Assembly (NCBI GenBank): GCA_027943245.1
Contig: JANDJZ010000309.1
Location: forward strand, 20,001-84,000
Length of the DNA: 64,000 nucleotides
DNA from: Acanthamoeba sp. SK_2022b
Lineage: Eukaryota > Discosea > Longamoebia > Acanthamoebidae
Direction: 5' to 3'
Each line of letters opens with the position of its first letter. The stretch's first letter is position 1. The translations under genes were made by a program, and so were the position numbers. Positions 49,161-61,507 of the stretch are shown here, one piece after another. The notes under the pieces are model-generated. The model saw only the letters and a list, made by a program, of their open reading frames with translations, was not told where the DNA came from and ran no database searches.

Positions 49161-51310
49161 TCCATGCAAATGTTTTTCAGAAATAAAAAATGAGCTTCAA
49201 ATTGGCAAGCAAGCACACCTGAAACCGCCCCACACAATGTTGCGCATTACATTAAAGCTTGTGCAGCAGCTGTTGCACCAATTTCACTGGCCAGCAGACC
49301 AAGTGCCAATCGAGCAACATAAAAATAAGACCTGTTTTCACATCAGTAGTGTTGCAAAAAAGAAGTCATAGTGAGGTTGTACCATTTTGATTGCCTCACT
49401 GCTTGAGCTCTTTCACTGTGTGGATTGTCTTCTGTGGCATTGTTGTTGTGGATTGAGTGTTTGTGGATGCTCCCAGCTCCTGCCAAATTGCACCCACCAA
49501 ACAAATCCTAGAAAATACCAAGTTTGTTGGGCCTTATCATTGGCCTTGGCAGGCTTGGTGTCACTCCTCTCTCTCCTTCTCCACCATGCACAAGCCAAGT
49601 GCCACGCTTCCTTCTCTATCCACCATCAGATCCTACTCTGAGATCTTTAGCCACTTCGTCAATGTCACTGCCTTGGCACACAAAGAGTACGGTTTTCACT
49701 TTGCTGCTTAGATTTTTTGTTTTCTTGGAACCAAACTGATCCACAGTGGTATGACAGTGCACCTTTTGGAGTACAACGAGCTTAAACAACAGAGGAAGCA
49801 AGACTGGCAATGAGAGACCAAGTGCAAGCATGAGGAGAAGCAAAAAGATGTGGAGGCCAAGAGGCTCAAAAAAGACGATCTTGCCCTCAAGACTGCCTTT
49901 TCTAAGAGTGCTGGGGGAGATGTTGCCAATGATGTCTTCACAGAGACTGTGGCTGAGCTGTGGAGCAAGTTATCTGAGCTGCAAGAGGAGCACAGCTGCT
50001 GAGCGACATCTCCAGTCTCTTCTCCAACCAGACAAGGTGGACAACAACCTGATGTTTGAACAAACCTGTGGTCATATCTCGCATCTCAAGGAAGAGCTAA
50101 AGCAAGTCCTGAAGCCAAAGCAATCATACTACTCTCCCCCAACACAATCAATTCAGCCTGGCCAGCCAGTGGGCAGGAGCAACATTACTACTTCACCACA
50201 TGTATCTTGCTTCACCCCACACTTATTGCCTGCATTACCCCACCAATTTGCCAATTTGTTGCAAGATGGTGGTGTGAACAACCTCAGCACAACCTTCCCC
50301 TGCATCTTGCCAAGATTAATGCAAATTTATTGGTGGTGGTACAGATGTTGACAGGGAGGAAACACACACACACGCTACAGCAATGAGGCCAAGGTTGCTT
50401 GAGGAGGAGATGGCGAGAGAAGTGTACCACCACAACCCACAGAGCACCTACACTGTCCCCATTACAGTTCATCTCAATTAAATCACACACAGCATTTACA
50501 CAACAACACGATTGTTCCTTGTTTCATTTTCTAATTCCATATGGAATTCGCTGCTTCAATCATTCTTGTTTTGATTGGTCCAAACGAAGGTCAGGACTTC
50601 AGAGGTTAATCACCGAAATAAAGTGCATGGACTTTATTGGCTTCTGGAACTTTGTTTCCATAGCTAAATGCATTCCCACAATTTCAATAATTATTCATCT
50701 GTTCATCTTGCCACATCAGGCTGACTGTCCAATCTTTTTTTTTTTGGGAATACTCACATTTTTTTGGTGGATTTGGTTAACTGCAACAATAAATAATATT
50801 CTTTTTGCTTTATTTCAGTTTACTGGCCAATGGCACAAGCTATGGCCTGTGAGGAGCAAGTGCAGCTGAACAGAGGAGGAAGGTGAGTGTGTTAGCAGGA
50901 AGAGATACATGCATGGCAACAGCTGGGGGAACAAGAGGAAGTGGTGAAGGTGCTTGCCCATTTTATTGAGGGAAGTGGCATCAGAGGTTAGGAAGCCTGC
51001 CTGCATCACATGAGAAAGCCAGTCACCATTTCAACAACATCCTGCAATCAGCCAACCCCTGTGGGTGTGGTGAGATGAAGTGACTATGCTTTGGGCTTTT
51101 GTTTTGTGCACTCCCTGTATTGGGGTGGGGTGCTATAAGGCAAATTAATAGGTTAATCATACACAAGAATTATAATCTCAAGTTTGCAATATTGGGGGAG
51201 GGGTAACAGCTTGTTAAGAGCAATAAAACAGATTTCAATTGGGTAAAATTTCTCTTTTTGTGGAAGCACAATCAATAAATTTAAATATATAAGTGGTAAT
51301 TTTTCATTTA
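49161..51310. pseudogene. Decayed sequence with a charged coding relic
   Basis: Plus strand 49840-50002 reads KQKDVEAKRLKKDDLALK and ELWSKLSELQEEHSC before a stop, a coiled-coil-like fragment without a family. Frames then shift. 50500-51310 is AT-rich with no signal. Confidence 0.3.
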
Positions 51311-51319
51311 TCAAACAGG

Positions 51320-51930
51320 AAGTTGTTGTTGTTTGACCAGGGAGAGAGAGATAGAGAGAGAGAGGAGGTTTTGCTTCTCCAACCTGATGCTCATTTGGCC
51401 TGCCCACAGGTGAGCAACGTCACTCCCAGGAGGCACAGGTGACTCAACAGTGCGTCAGTGTACTCTTCAATCTGCATGCCTCCCCTTCTCCACACTGGTG
51501 AGTGGAGAAGATGGCAGGAAATGCCAGCAAAAAGTGAGCAAGACTGCAAACCATGTGGCGCAAGGAAAGCAGGAGCCATCAGCTACCAGGTGAGCAAGCA
51601 CAAAGAAGAAGGGGCGAGCAGAGGCTGGCATGGCAAAGGCTTGGTTGTGTGGATGCTGGTGCCCTGCACCAACCAGGTGGTTGCACAGTGCAAACGCCTC
51701 CAAGGATGCTGCATGTGTTTGATCCAGCCATGTCATCAGTTGGGGGAGGGTAGTTGTTGGCTGGTGGAACAACGAAACATGAGGCAGGGAAAGGTCCTTG
51801 CATGTGCTGATCTGCTTGCAATCTGCCTGTCAAGCAACCTGGAACCCTGCCAAGGACTGTCAGGCAATGTGCCAAGCATGGTGACTGGGGCAGCAGGCAA
51901 CCATGCTAGACTGGCATGCCAGTCCTACTC
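51320..51930 (-). repeat. CpG-depleted inverted copy of R1/R2 sequence
   Basis: 51340-51480 matches 6112-6160 and 6590-6660 of the R2 minus copy; 51580-51760 is R1 1470-1690 in inverted orientation. Almost every CG of the relatives is TG or CA here, so this is an older, decayed copy. Confidence 0.8.
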
Positions 51931-52520
51931 ATCCACACTACCATCACATCTCCAATCACAATAAACCCTCTCCACCAACATACTGTTACTTGTAATTGGG
52001 TTCAGAAGCTTAAGCTGATGAAGGTACCTACAAAATGTGCCTTCCAAGTAACTGCATCCAGCAATGAAAGCTGCCATGTTAACCTCTTTTTTTTCATAAT
52101 TGGCAGTAATAACACCTGAGAATGTTGGTAGGGTCAGCCAAGCACAGTTCAGCAACTATACAAGCAGAAACCTTGAAACTCCATGTTTAGAATGTACCTA
52201 TACCAAATCATAATTTAATTTGGAACAGAAGCACAAACTTGGAGATGCTAACCTTTGCTTTTCTCATATCCGTGGAGGTACCTATAGTTGAATCCAAACC
52301 ACCAACAACCAGCAACAGCTTTGTCAAGTTCTTCATTCTAACAGTGGAGCAACTCGTGGTGAGGAGGCAAGGTGGAGCCCTGAGTGTGGGAAACATCGCT
52401 CTACCACTCTTCTTCATAACAGGTGCTGTGGTGTTTTTGGTCTTGCGTAGCGCCGGTTTTGGCGAGGGCTGACCTCCTGACGCCAGTCAATCTCTCGAAG
52501 ACCAAATATAACAAAACACC
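51931..52520. repeat. Repeat-derived flank of the Harbinger element
   Basis: 52290-52450 is related to 45490-45640. No gene is seen. Confidence 0.5.
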
Positions 52521-52540
52521 ACAATAGACTTGGGGGAAAT
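52521..52540 (+). repeat. Left terminal inverted repeat
   Basis: Exact 20-bp inverted match to 54749-54768. Confidence 0.85.
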
Positions 52541-52564
52541 TAATAAAACATGAAGAAATGTCTT

Positions 52565-53471
52565 TTATTCCATCCGAGCAACTGCAAGCTCAATATTAGC
52601 AATCTCAGCAATAACTCCAAAAGCAATGGGGTGCAAGCTCCTGCTATGTCTCCATTGCTGCTTTAGGCATGCAAACTTCTTGAAAATGGAGAACACATTC
52701 TCCACCTGCACCCTGACAACACCCATGTTATAGTTAAAGATCTCTTCCTGTGGTTTAAGGTTTCTGCCCTTAACAGGTGCAACCACATGAGGGTTGCCTA
52801 TATAGGCCTTGTCACCCAGGACTTTTTCACCTTCTTCCAGCAGGGTAAAAAAACCAATTTCAGCAAGTTTCAAATCATGAAACACTCCACTTGGATCTCC
52901 ACCACCAATCCAGAGTATCCTTTTGGTATAAGGACATATTGCCATATCATATTTGAGAGCATGGTGCTTCTTTTTACCATTATAGTAAACCTTTTGTACC
53001 TTATAATTGGAAGGTCGCTGAATTGGGCACTCAGTGGCATCAATTATCCCAATTAATGGAAATATGCCATATGGTACTCTGGCATCTACAGATATCTGCT
53101 CAAATAAAGACCGTCAATATCTGCAGAAAACCAAAAGAGGGAGTAGGCTACTCACAGTATCCAAGGCTGAATACAAAATAGCCAAGATCCGCCATGTCCA
53201 AAGGCGGAAGGTCTTCCTGTCACACTTAAGGAAGGCACAACTGACATCTTCAGTGTTGTATGTCTTAAGGAAATACAGTGTCCATAAGAGATGAGCAGGT
53301 GCAGGCTTATAAGGTAAACCTTTGCTGAAATGGGCTATAAACAGCCACAAGATTAATACCACAGTAGGTGTTGTACCAAAATGGGCCATCCACTGGCGGT
53401 CAGATATGGGCTTCTTGCCAAATAAGTGTGCAGCAGCCAGATGCAACCTTGTTGCATGGTTATGCAGCTCA
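52565..53471 (-). CDS. Harbinger transposase (DDE_Tnp_4 type)
   Basis: Two clear exons, 53471-53156 and 53095-52565, separated by a 60-bp intron and joined in frame (SALDT to ISVDAR). The first begins after a textbook acceptor (branch-like ACTAAT, pyrimidine tract, TTTTAG), so an additional short 5' exon carrying the start codon must exist and is not resolved. The catalytic triad is visible: Asp in GIIDATECPIQRP, Asp in VLGDKAYIG, Glu in VQVENVFSIFKKF. The family cuts and pastes DNA at TWA-like sites with help from the Myb-like partner. No stops or frameshifts interrupt it. About 280 residues are accounted for. Confidence 0.85.
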
Positions 53472-53772
53472 CTAAAATGGAAAACAAAGTAGAAAAGGAC
53501 AATTAGTAAAAAAACACAATTGTAGACAAATTTATGCAGTGAAAATAAGACAGTTACAGTGAAAACAAAAAATGATTTTCGGTCAGGTTGCTACCAGGTT
53601 GCCCAGAAAAGTCAAGGGAATGCTTCATCCAATAGGCAATCAAACATAAAAAAAGGAATGATTCTCATTGCAGAGTTTTGATGAAGTTTCAGAGAAGACT
53701 GGTGGAATAAAATCAATACAAAAAACTGATAAAGAGAAATAACAATTTTGTCTCTTACTGTCTACATACCTC
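53472..53772. promoter_or_regulatory. Divergent promoter region of the transposon
   Basis: About 300 bp between the two transposon genes; also holds the unresolved first exon and intron of the transposase. AT-rich, no clear motif. Confidence 0.4.
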
Positions 53773-54725
53773 ATGTCCAGGCAGAAGTATACTGATGAAG
53801 AGATCGATTTTATCAACAACCTACTTGATACTTCACAATTAACAAAGGCGGAAATAGCTGAAAAGTTTTTGAAGGAGTTTGATGAAAGTGGGCGAAAAAT
53901 CGATAACGTAAAGCAGAAGATTACCAAGGTTGCTATGGAGAAAGGGATTGACCTCAAGGAACGCGTTCGCGCTGAACCAAGGAGTTCACTTGGCCAGAGC
54001 AAGATGAATCCGTCCAACACACTGACAGGTACCCCACAATCTCCACTAATTAACCCACCCGAGCCAACCGTTGTCTCACTTGGTCAGCTCTTAACTCCCT
54101 GTTGCGGGGTGAGAGTCCTAAAAAGGCAGTCAAACCGCCCTCATGGGAAACCAGTGAGGAATCTGAGGCAGGCCGGAATGCGATCGATGATCTACTGCCA
54201 CAGTGGATCCATAAGGAAAAGCGCCATCTTTCCTTAAAAAGGCCTCGGATTGACGACTACAAATCGGATGCCTTGGAGATCTCCCGATTGGAACAGCCCC
54301 CCAGATCTCCGGCCATCTCAGCAACCATCTCCCTCTCAGTCCTCGTCACGACGTGGCACAACGATGCCAAGTTCCACACATTTCTGTGGAAATTGCCAGC
54401 CGACAAGTTTGAAATGGACGTTGAGGTGGTGGACTCTGGCAACTCGATCGAAATCTCGTTCAAGCGCCTTCTGCCCTCTGCCGATTCGCTGTCAAAGATT
54501 GCGAAGGAGGTGATTGGGCTCTCGGCCCAGCAGATCTCCGAGATCGGCAATTTTGCAGACTCCTTCAAGGCCGCCGAGAATGCGGGGAAAATTCTCGTCA
54601 AGCCCGTTTGTCAGATTCTGTCGACGGACCACATGACAGTTAACGTTGTTGATGACGTCACCTGTCTTTCCTTTCCTTTTTTCTCTGTTGAGAAGAAGGA
54701 AAACAACGGGAAAAAGAAACTGTAA
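53773..54725 (+). CDS. Myb/SANT-like DNA-binding protein of the Harbinger element
   Basis: Exons 53773-54028 and 54088-54725 (59-bp intron, phase 1) encode 297 residues from ATG. The N-terminus, KYTDEEIDFINNLL then LTKAEIAEKFLKEF and DNVKQKITKVAMEKG, is a Myb/SANT-like trihelix that in Harbinger elements binds the ends and brings the transposase to the nucleus. The middle is Pro/Ser-rich and holds KRPRIDD, a possible nuclear signal. The C-terminal part is a predicted mixed fold without assignment. AATAAA follows the stop at about 54729. Confidence 0.8.
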
Positions 54726-54748
54726 CTGAAATAAACCGTTTCTTTACG

Positions 54749-54768
54749 ATTTCCCCCAAGTCTATTGT
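54749..54768 (-). repeat. Right terminal inverted repeat
   Basis: Exact inverted match to 52521-52540. Confidence 0.85.
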
Positions 54769-55184
54769 TCACTTTCTTCTTTGAAGGGTGGTCAACAGCT
54801 TGTTGGTTGAGAAAACCCGCTTCTCGTCAGCACGTGTGTACTGGGAGACAAGAAAAGGATAATGATCGCGCTGACGAGAACAGCGCCAGCTGGCCTTCCT
54901 GTTCTCGACCAGATTTTTTCGAGCAACACAAGCTGTTTGACTGGTCTCACTGATGGCTGGACAGTATCGAGGAGGAGGTCAAGAGGGCCAGAGGAGTGCT
55001 GCATTGGTAGCCGCAGAGGGTTTGCAGCAGAATAAACTCCTGGTTCGTTGGCGTAGGGTTTTTATCTCGCCACCATTGTTCTCCTCTTCCCCCCGTCCCA
55101 TTCACCCGGTCACCCACCCAAACATGTCACCTCACCACCGCCGCCGCCACATCAACTGATGTGCGTGAGATGGCGTCGTCTCGC

Positions 55185-55215
<31 letters not shown>

Positions 55216-55360
55216 GTGGCATGCAGCTGGCTTTTTTTAACACCTGCTCTACAGTTCACCCCTCTCCACACAGTCAGGCCATGGTCGTTGTGGTCGTTGT
55301 GGTCATTGTGGTCATTGTGGTCGTCACAGGGAGATATGCTGGTAGCTCAGGTCAAGGGTG
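54769..55360. repeat. Spacer with short GT run
   Basis: GT run at about 55189-55216; 55240-55330 resembles 47230-47310 near the TRM5-like minus copy. No gene. Confidence 0.5.
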
Positions 55361-55364
55361 TAGG

Positions 55365-55459
<95 letters not shown>

Positions 55460-55812
55460 GCTGTTGTTGCTGTGTGTTGTTGTGTTGTTGTTGTTTGTTT
55501 GTTGTTGTTGTGTGTTGTTGTTTGTTGTTGTTGTTGTTGCTGTTGTTGTTGTGTTGTTGTGTTGTTGTTGTTGTTGTTGTTGTGGTGGTGGTTGTGGTGG
55601 TGGTGGTGGTGGTGGTGGTGGTGGTGGTGGTGGTGGTGGTGGTGGTGAGTGGTCAGGCGGTGGTGGTGGTGAGGTGGTCAGGCGGTGGTGGTGGTGGTGG
55701 TGGTCAGGCGGTGGTGGTGGTGGTGGTGGTCAGGCGGTGGTGGTGGTGGTGGTGGTCAGGCGGTGGTGGTGGTGGTGGTCAGGTGGTGGTGGTGGTGGTG
55801 GTCAGGTGGTGG
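55361..55812. repeat. (TTG)n then (TGG)n array with 20-30-bp higher-order units
   Basis: About 230 bp of TTG repeats, then TGG repeats in which GGTCAGGCGG recurs at intervals of 20-30 bp. Open frames give poly-Cys, poly-Leu, poly-Val or poly-Gly and are not genes. Confidence 0.95.
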
Positions 55813-57085
55813 TTGTGAGTCTAGTATATGCTGTGTTGACAACATATGCCATTCAGAGTTGCATTTATACTTGACCCAATTGTACTATTCCAAAGCTCAA
55901 CTTAATCCTTGTTTTGCCTAATGGGGGACATTATGGGGTCAGTAGGGGGAATTAAATTGCCAATAAATTGGCAACTCATATGTGTGATGTGAAGATCAAG
56001 ATTGGGAATTTGTGCGGAGGGAAGCAGAGTAGATCAAGGAAAGGGAGCGTCTTCAAGAGAAAGTTGAATGAGGGGAGATCAATGAACAAGTGGTGGCTAA
56101 TGTTTGTGAGCTACCAGAAGCCCTCCCTCACCTGAGTCCATATCGTCTCTCTTCCACTTACAAGGTATTTTGATTAATGCAATCCAATGAGAAGCAGAAA
56201 GTCAGGAACCTCAAGAATCCAGAGTTTAGCCCCTGGTGTGTCTTGCGGAAAGCAGCTATCAATGGAAGGACCTCTTGCCCCTGCCCAACAGTGTCAGTGT
56301 GAGAGATGTATTAAACCTGCAGTATGTATTGTTCATTCTTGCTTTTTTCTTGAACTTATTTATGATAATGTCATAATGCACAGAGGCTCAAGGGCTCTCA
56401 AGCCAAAGCCTACTTGAATCAGATGAAGAAGCTTGTTGCTGGAGCTTTGCATAAGGCTATCATCATTGACTTCTGCAAGCATAAACTGGAGCAAGGGTTT
56501 GTCCAAGTCCTCCATGCGGTCATCTGACTCTGAGGCAGATGACCATCACCACTGGAGACCATCCATTGCAATGAGCATACCCCAATTGACACTCCTGGCC
56601 TTCTTGTTGGTGCTCTTAACACTCTCAACCACCACCAGGCTACTGCAGTGACTGCCCAGAAGCCACGCCTTAAGGTCATTCATTATGATCAAGTTCTCAA
56701 CTGCTGGATCTGTCTCCTTCCCACCTCCTTGCATGGGAGTCAATTTTATAGTGGACAGCCCACTGGAGCGTTTTCTATCCCTACACATCATTGATGACAG
56801 CCTACTCTGTTCTAAGCTGAAATACAAGCATTTCTTCTTCATTTGTGCAACACGCACAAGATATGAATCATTTTGGAACCACCTGAAAACTAGGAAAACT
56901 GTCCCAGTAAAAAGTGGCCACAACTGCAAAGGGCGCAAAAAAAAAAACATGTTAACTCCAAAGCTGATTTCCACACCCCCTTTTTTGTTTGCTGTTTGTG
57001 GTGGCCTCACCTCATACTGTTTAACATTCCTACATACCTTTAATTCTCCTTATTTGGAAACTCAAGCAAACTCTGTAGGAATGTA
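55813..57085. other. CpG-poor region, no gene recognised
   Basis: A minus-strand open stretch at 57010-56550 (containing SLEQSRLSSMMCRDRKRSS) has no leader, start context or family and lies in AT-rich decayed DNA; I leave it uncalled. Confidence 0.4.
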
Positions 57086-57089
57086 CTAG

Positions 57090-57990
57090 GTAGTTGAAGC
57101 CCAGGCAAAGAGGTAACTTGGAACTGTCTGGGCGTGCATGGCCACCAGTACATAAAGAATAGAGAAGTTGCTGTCACTGACTTGAAGAAGAGGAAGCAGG
57201 AGCAAATGAGCCAAAGTCAGAGTTGGCATGCACAAGCATAAGGGTGGAGGTGGTGGTAGGAGACATAGAGCAGCGCCTCTGAGAGACCACCCACCCTGCT
57301 GTAGAGAATGCACGCTCTGATGCAACAGAGGTTGCAAGAGAGTGAAGAAGTGGCGAGCAGCAGAGGCAGTCCAGAAGGACCAAACAGCTCTGCATTGCTG
57401 TCACACTCAGGTGTGGCAACACTGTCTGACAGAATTGCCACCACCAACATAAAACCAATCAGATAAAAGGAGTAAGTCAAAATATAGATACAAGAAACAA
57501 CAGGCACCATTACCTGAGTATGCACACACAGTGGCAATGGCCTCACCCTTGGCCTGGACATGAAGTACTGGATCCTTGATGAAGGAGAAGCTCTTGAACT
57601 GTGGATGAAGAAATGAAGTTGCAGAGCAGTCGAGTCTGCCTGGGGATGGTGCTCCATCGAAGATGGTGTGGGCATGAAGAAGATGCTGGAGGTTGCTGAT
57701 GGGGGAGAGTGGGGGCTGAAGTGGATCTGCTGCACCACTGGTTCTGTGCATAAGTTCGTTGACTGCTGTGATGTTGATGGATGGAGCAAGGTTATCCAGG
57801 TCGAAATTGGTTGGTGGAGCAGGTGCAGGAGGAGGAAGAGCCAGGTCGGTGTTGCTGAGATGATTGAAGATTGGCCACCAAACATGATTGAACAAACTCC
57901 CTGACAGCCTTACCCAAAAGCACAACCTCAACCTGAAAATCCATGGTGACCATCTTGACCAATACACTTGTATACTTGTCTTTCTTTGCA
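57090..57990 (-). mobile_element. hAT-family transposase relic with dimerisation domain
   Basis: The minus strand at about 57350-57215 reads LATSVASERAFSTAGWVVS, then RRCSMSP and LMLVHANSDF, the hAT C-terminal dimerisation signature (ASERAFSTAG...RR...L). Upstream, 57880-57540 matches the relic at 13690-14090 (shared APPTNFDLDNLAPSINITAV). Frameshifts occur between these parts. With the 13.6 kb copy, which has the N-terminal half, it would represent most of one element; both are inactive. Confidence 0.75.
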
Positions 57991-58146
57991 CTATACATAA
58001 GCACTACCTTTTGTGTTTTGGCCACAATCAATCCATCAACAAGCAGGACGCTGTAAGCTCCTGTACAACCCACCCCAAAGCTCAGGAATCTGCCAAAAAC
58101 TCCCTCAGCCAAATGCACCATTAGGAAAAAAGACGGAACTTAGGGC
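57991..58146. other. Short unique spacer
   Basis: Nothing recognised; ends at the start of R1 copy C. Confidence 0.4.
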
Positions 58147-58356
58147 TTAGGGCCTGATGTGTATTGGAGGGTAAGAAGATATGACTTCAAAAAAACAAAA
58201 TCAGGCTTTTCCTGTTGACATCCCAATGCTGGCTTCCCTGTAGTGGGAGGGTTTGTGTTTGTGTGTTGTTGTGTTTTTTGGGTGGGGGTTGCACTGCTAC
58301 GGAGGAGAGCCTTATTGCATTGGGCTTCAAATTTTAACTCAATGATCATATACAGG

Positions 58357-59186
58357 AGTAGTAGTCTGGTTGACTAGTCTAGGCTTGCTTAATGTGCCTG
58401 CGTTGTGGGTAAGCTTCTTGCCAGTCTATATGATACATGTGCATAATGAGGATGCAGCCCTCCAACCTGCATCAGCAGCCCAGGCACTACACCTGCAACC
58501 AACTTCATTTCTGATTATAGAAGATGATGTTCAGCTGCCCAAAATCATCCTGCAAGCACACCAAAGCTGTGAACAACTGCATAATGGCATGTTGTGTGGA
58601 TGTGGTGCATGGGGTTTGATGTTGGTAAGGAGCTCTCTAGGACTGGCGCATACATTCACCCAGGAATTGGATGCACCATCATCTGTGTGTGGAGGTGTAT
58701 TCGGAATATGCATGAGCAGGATGACATCATGCCAAGGATGTGCCTGGATAGTGGTCTCATGCAACCAGTCACCCAGCGCCCCAAGTATGGGATTACAACA
58801 TCAATGCTGATCAACAAGACAAAGAGCATATGCATTTTTTTCACCCACAACACAAGCCAAACATGACAAGATAGTGGGTGTAATTGTGGGAAAGAAGGAG
58901 CAGGAGCATTGTGTATGCAGAGAGCAAGCTAAAGGTCAAAAAGACCTCCACATGCACCAAATTGCAGGCTTTTTGTGGTGAAGGATGTGCATGAGCATTG
59001 CACTGGTATGGCAAGCATCCCCAAGAAGGCCATCAACATCACATGCTCGTTCATGACCAGATGGTAGGTCTCTAGAGTGTGGCAAATATGCAAGGATTTA
59101 TTGAGAAGGTGATGTGCCTGGGCTTGACACAACAGGCACTAGGTGCCCCATATGGTTTGCCATGGTGCCTGTGCAAACCCTTTTTA
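58357..59186. mobile_element. Insertion in R1 copy C
   Basis: About 830 bp absent from copy A. The distal part (58981-59070) is related to 9655-9760, so it is part of another repeat family. A plus-strand stretch (PTSFLIIEDDVQLPKIILQA, near 58496-58556) has an EDDV motif as in some glycosyltransferases, but this is weak and frames shift soon after. No terminal repeats were found. Confidence 0.45.
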
Positions 59187-61321
59187 TGATGATGTTGCTG
59201 CTGGTGAGAATGGTTGAGTGTGACTTTCATTGGTACCTGAGAAGATCATTCAGTGGGTGCAAGGAATTTGGTGGGGGTGACTAGACAATCCATCAGCAAC
59301 CATTGTAGCCTGGAAGTTGGAAGTTACAACACCAAACCACCTCCCCAACATCTGAATGACAACAGGGATGTCCACCCCAGTAAATTCAACTTCATTTGCA
59401 CAACACCAAAAACAACCCTCCATTTTTGCGCCACTCCATTGACTTGTACTTTACTAAAATGGGGTTCTTGAGTATGGCTTCAGCAAGGCAGCGGGAGACC
59501 TCATCGTCAGCGTGCCTTCACCCCGATAATGGACGAAGAAGGCACGTGTAGATGAGGAGCACCAGCAAAACCTATCTCTGTTCCTGCTAACCTGCTCAAT
59601 CGATCAGAGGCCTCTGACCCACTCCCACAAGCTTCGCGGCCTATGTTGACGCCTGTGCGATGACGGCCGATTTCCGTATGTCCCAGACACGCGCCTATGC
59701 TGATGCACAGCAGCCTACTAAACCAACACCAACACCAACAGGGAGCGTTCTGAAGGTCCTGAGCCAAATGAAGCGGATACTGCGTCTCGCGCCAGAGGTA
59801 ACGCTGCTTGTCAATGAGGACGAGGTCGAGCTTGGTATGCAGGCGTGTAGAGTGGCACTGCTGTGTGCAAGCGGGAAAAAGATACTTCTTGCCGCTCCAC
59901 GCAGGCGCGTAGTGGGGCTGCTGTGCACAAGAAGCAAGAAAAGGCCACTTGCTACCCGCTCCGCGTCCCCACGCGACGGGAAAAAGTGTTTTTTGCACGG
60001 CGCGTAGCGAGGGTTAAAGCTAGATAGTAGAAGAAGGGCATGTGGAAGGGAGGCTCGTCCGCTCAGTTGCTGGCTGGCAGGCAGACGACGGCGGGGACCA
60101 AGCTCATGGGGTGGGCAAAAAGTATCTTTTTCCCGCTGTGCACAGCGCGCCGCGCTACACGCTTGGCAAAGCGGGTAGTGAGTGGGTTTTCCCGCTTGGG
60201 TGTTGCAAACCCGCCATTTTCCCGCCAACCACCGTGCAATCCCGCAGTTTACCCGCTGTTCTTTCTAGCTGTGGGGCAGCAACAAAAAACGCGTTCAGAA
60301 ACAAGTCAAGGGAGTAGCAGTGTCCACACAGGGCATCTCCTTGCTTTGTGCTTTTGTGTCCCAAGATCCTCCTTTTCTCCCGACGGTACTAATGCTGAGC
60401 GATCAATCGGTATGACCCTGCACGACCCGTGTTGCCGCAAGATGATGATATCATAGCGTGCAGGGAGTATTGGTGAGGAAGAAAAGATTTTGTTTTGTTT
60501 TTGTGAGTTAGTTGTCAAATAAATGGAAAGCAAAAGATGAGTCAGGGAGAGTGTGAAATGGTAGCGTTTGTTCTGGCTGTATGGGCAGGTGGGCCCATAA
60601 CCTGCTGCAGAGCGAGTGTGTAGTCGTGTAAGCTGCGCGGGTGAACACGAGGCTATGTGTGCGTGGAAGTACAGTTTATTGTGTAACGTCAGTGAAGAAT
60701 TAAAGAACAATTGCCTGTTCCTTAAAAGGAACAGGCGTGAGAGTGGATTGGACGGAGGTTGTCAACTCCGTCAACTCTGGGAGTCTGTCTCTCAGAGCGT
60801 CCAGGAGTATCACGTCGTGACCGCCATCACGACTGTGGGCTCCCGGGATGCTGGGTCTGTCCAACAGCGGTTGCCCGACGTTAACTTCCTCCAACTCCTC
60901 ATCCTCCTCTGCGCCCTCCCCATCGTTGCCTTTGTCGAGCACCACGTTGTGGCATTACGTGGCTGGATTGAACGGTGGCGTGCAGCATCCGTCGGCGGTT
61001 GCTTCAGTCAGACTGCGGCGTTTGCGCTGTGCAACCACCTGGTTGGTGCGGGGCACCAGCATCCGCGCGCCTCGACAAAGCCTTTGCGTTGGGACTTCTT
61101 CTTTGCGCTCGCTCACCTGGTAGCCGGTGGCTCCTGCTTTCCTTGCGCCTCACAGTTTGCGGTCTCGCTCACCTTTGCGGGGCACCAGGTGAACAGGGTC
61201 GTCGTGGGGAAGTGCTGTGGCTGCATTCCCACATCACCGCCCACGGGGAACCCCCCTATCCTATGACCTCTCATGGACAGCCAGCTCGCCCCTTGCCTGT
61301 TGCCGGAAGCAGAGAGAACAG

Positions 61322-61356
61322 GTTCTCTTCCGTTTGAGACTCAAACGGAAGAGAAC
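61322..61356. repeat. 17-bp-arm palindrome
   Basis: GTTCTCTTCCGTTTGAG, one base, and its exact complement; imperfect at 16381-16412 in copy B, absent from copy A. Confidence 0.9.
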
Positions 61357-61374
61357 TTGTAGGCTTGACTTCTC

Positions 61375-61507
61375 CAATAACCGTCCCGATTTTTTTAACT
61401 TGTCCATGTCCGAACTTTCAGCGTATCGCCAGTTGAGGCCGTTCTCTTCAGTTTGATACGCTGAAAGTTCGGACATGGACAAGTTAAAAAAATCGGGACG
61501 GTTATTG
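61375..61507. repeat. Perfect 53-bp inverted repeat
   Basis: Left arm 61375-61427 and right arm 61455-61507 are perfect reverse complements, with a 27-bp loop. In copy A only the right arm is present (1812-1864); in copy B both arms are present but diverged. Confidence 0.95.

Larger units (their letters stand above)
52521..54768. mobile_element. Harbinger-type DNA transposon, apparently intact
   Basis: Terminal inverted repeats of 20 bp bound the element: ACAATAGACTTGGGGGAAAT at 52521-52540 and its exact complement at 54749-54768. Inside are two divergent spliced genes, a DDE transposase (minus) and a Myb/SANT-like protein (plus), the standard two-gene Harbinger plan. A target-site duplication is not obvious, so the true ends could lie a few bases in or out. 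CpG content is normal, unlike the dead relatives at 3560-3790, so this copy is young. Confidence 0.85.
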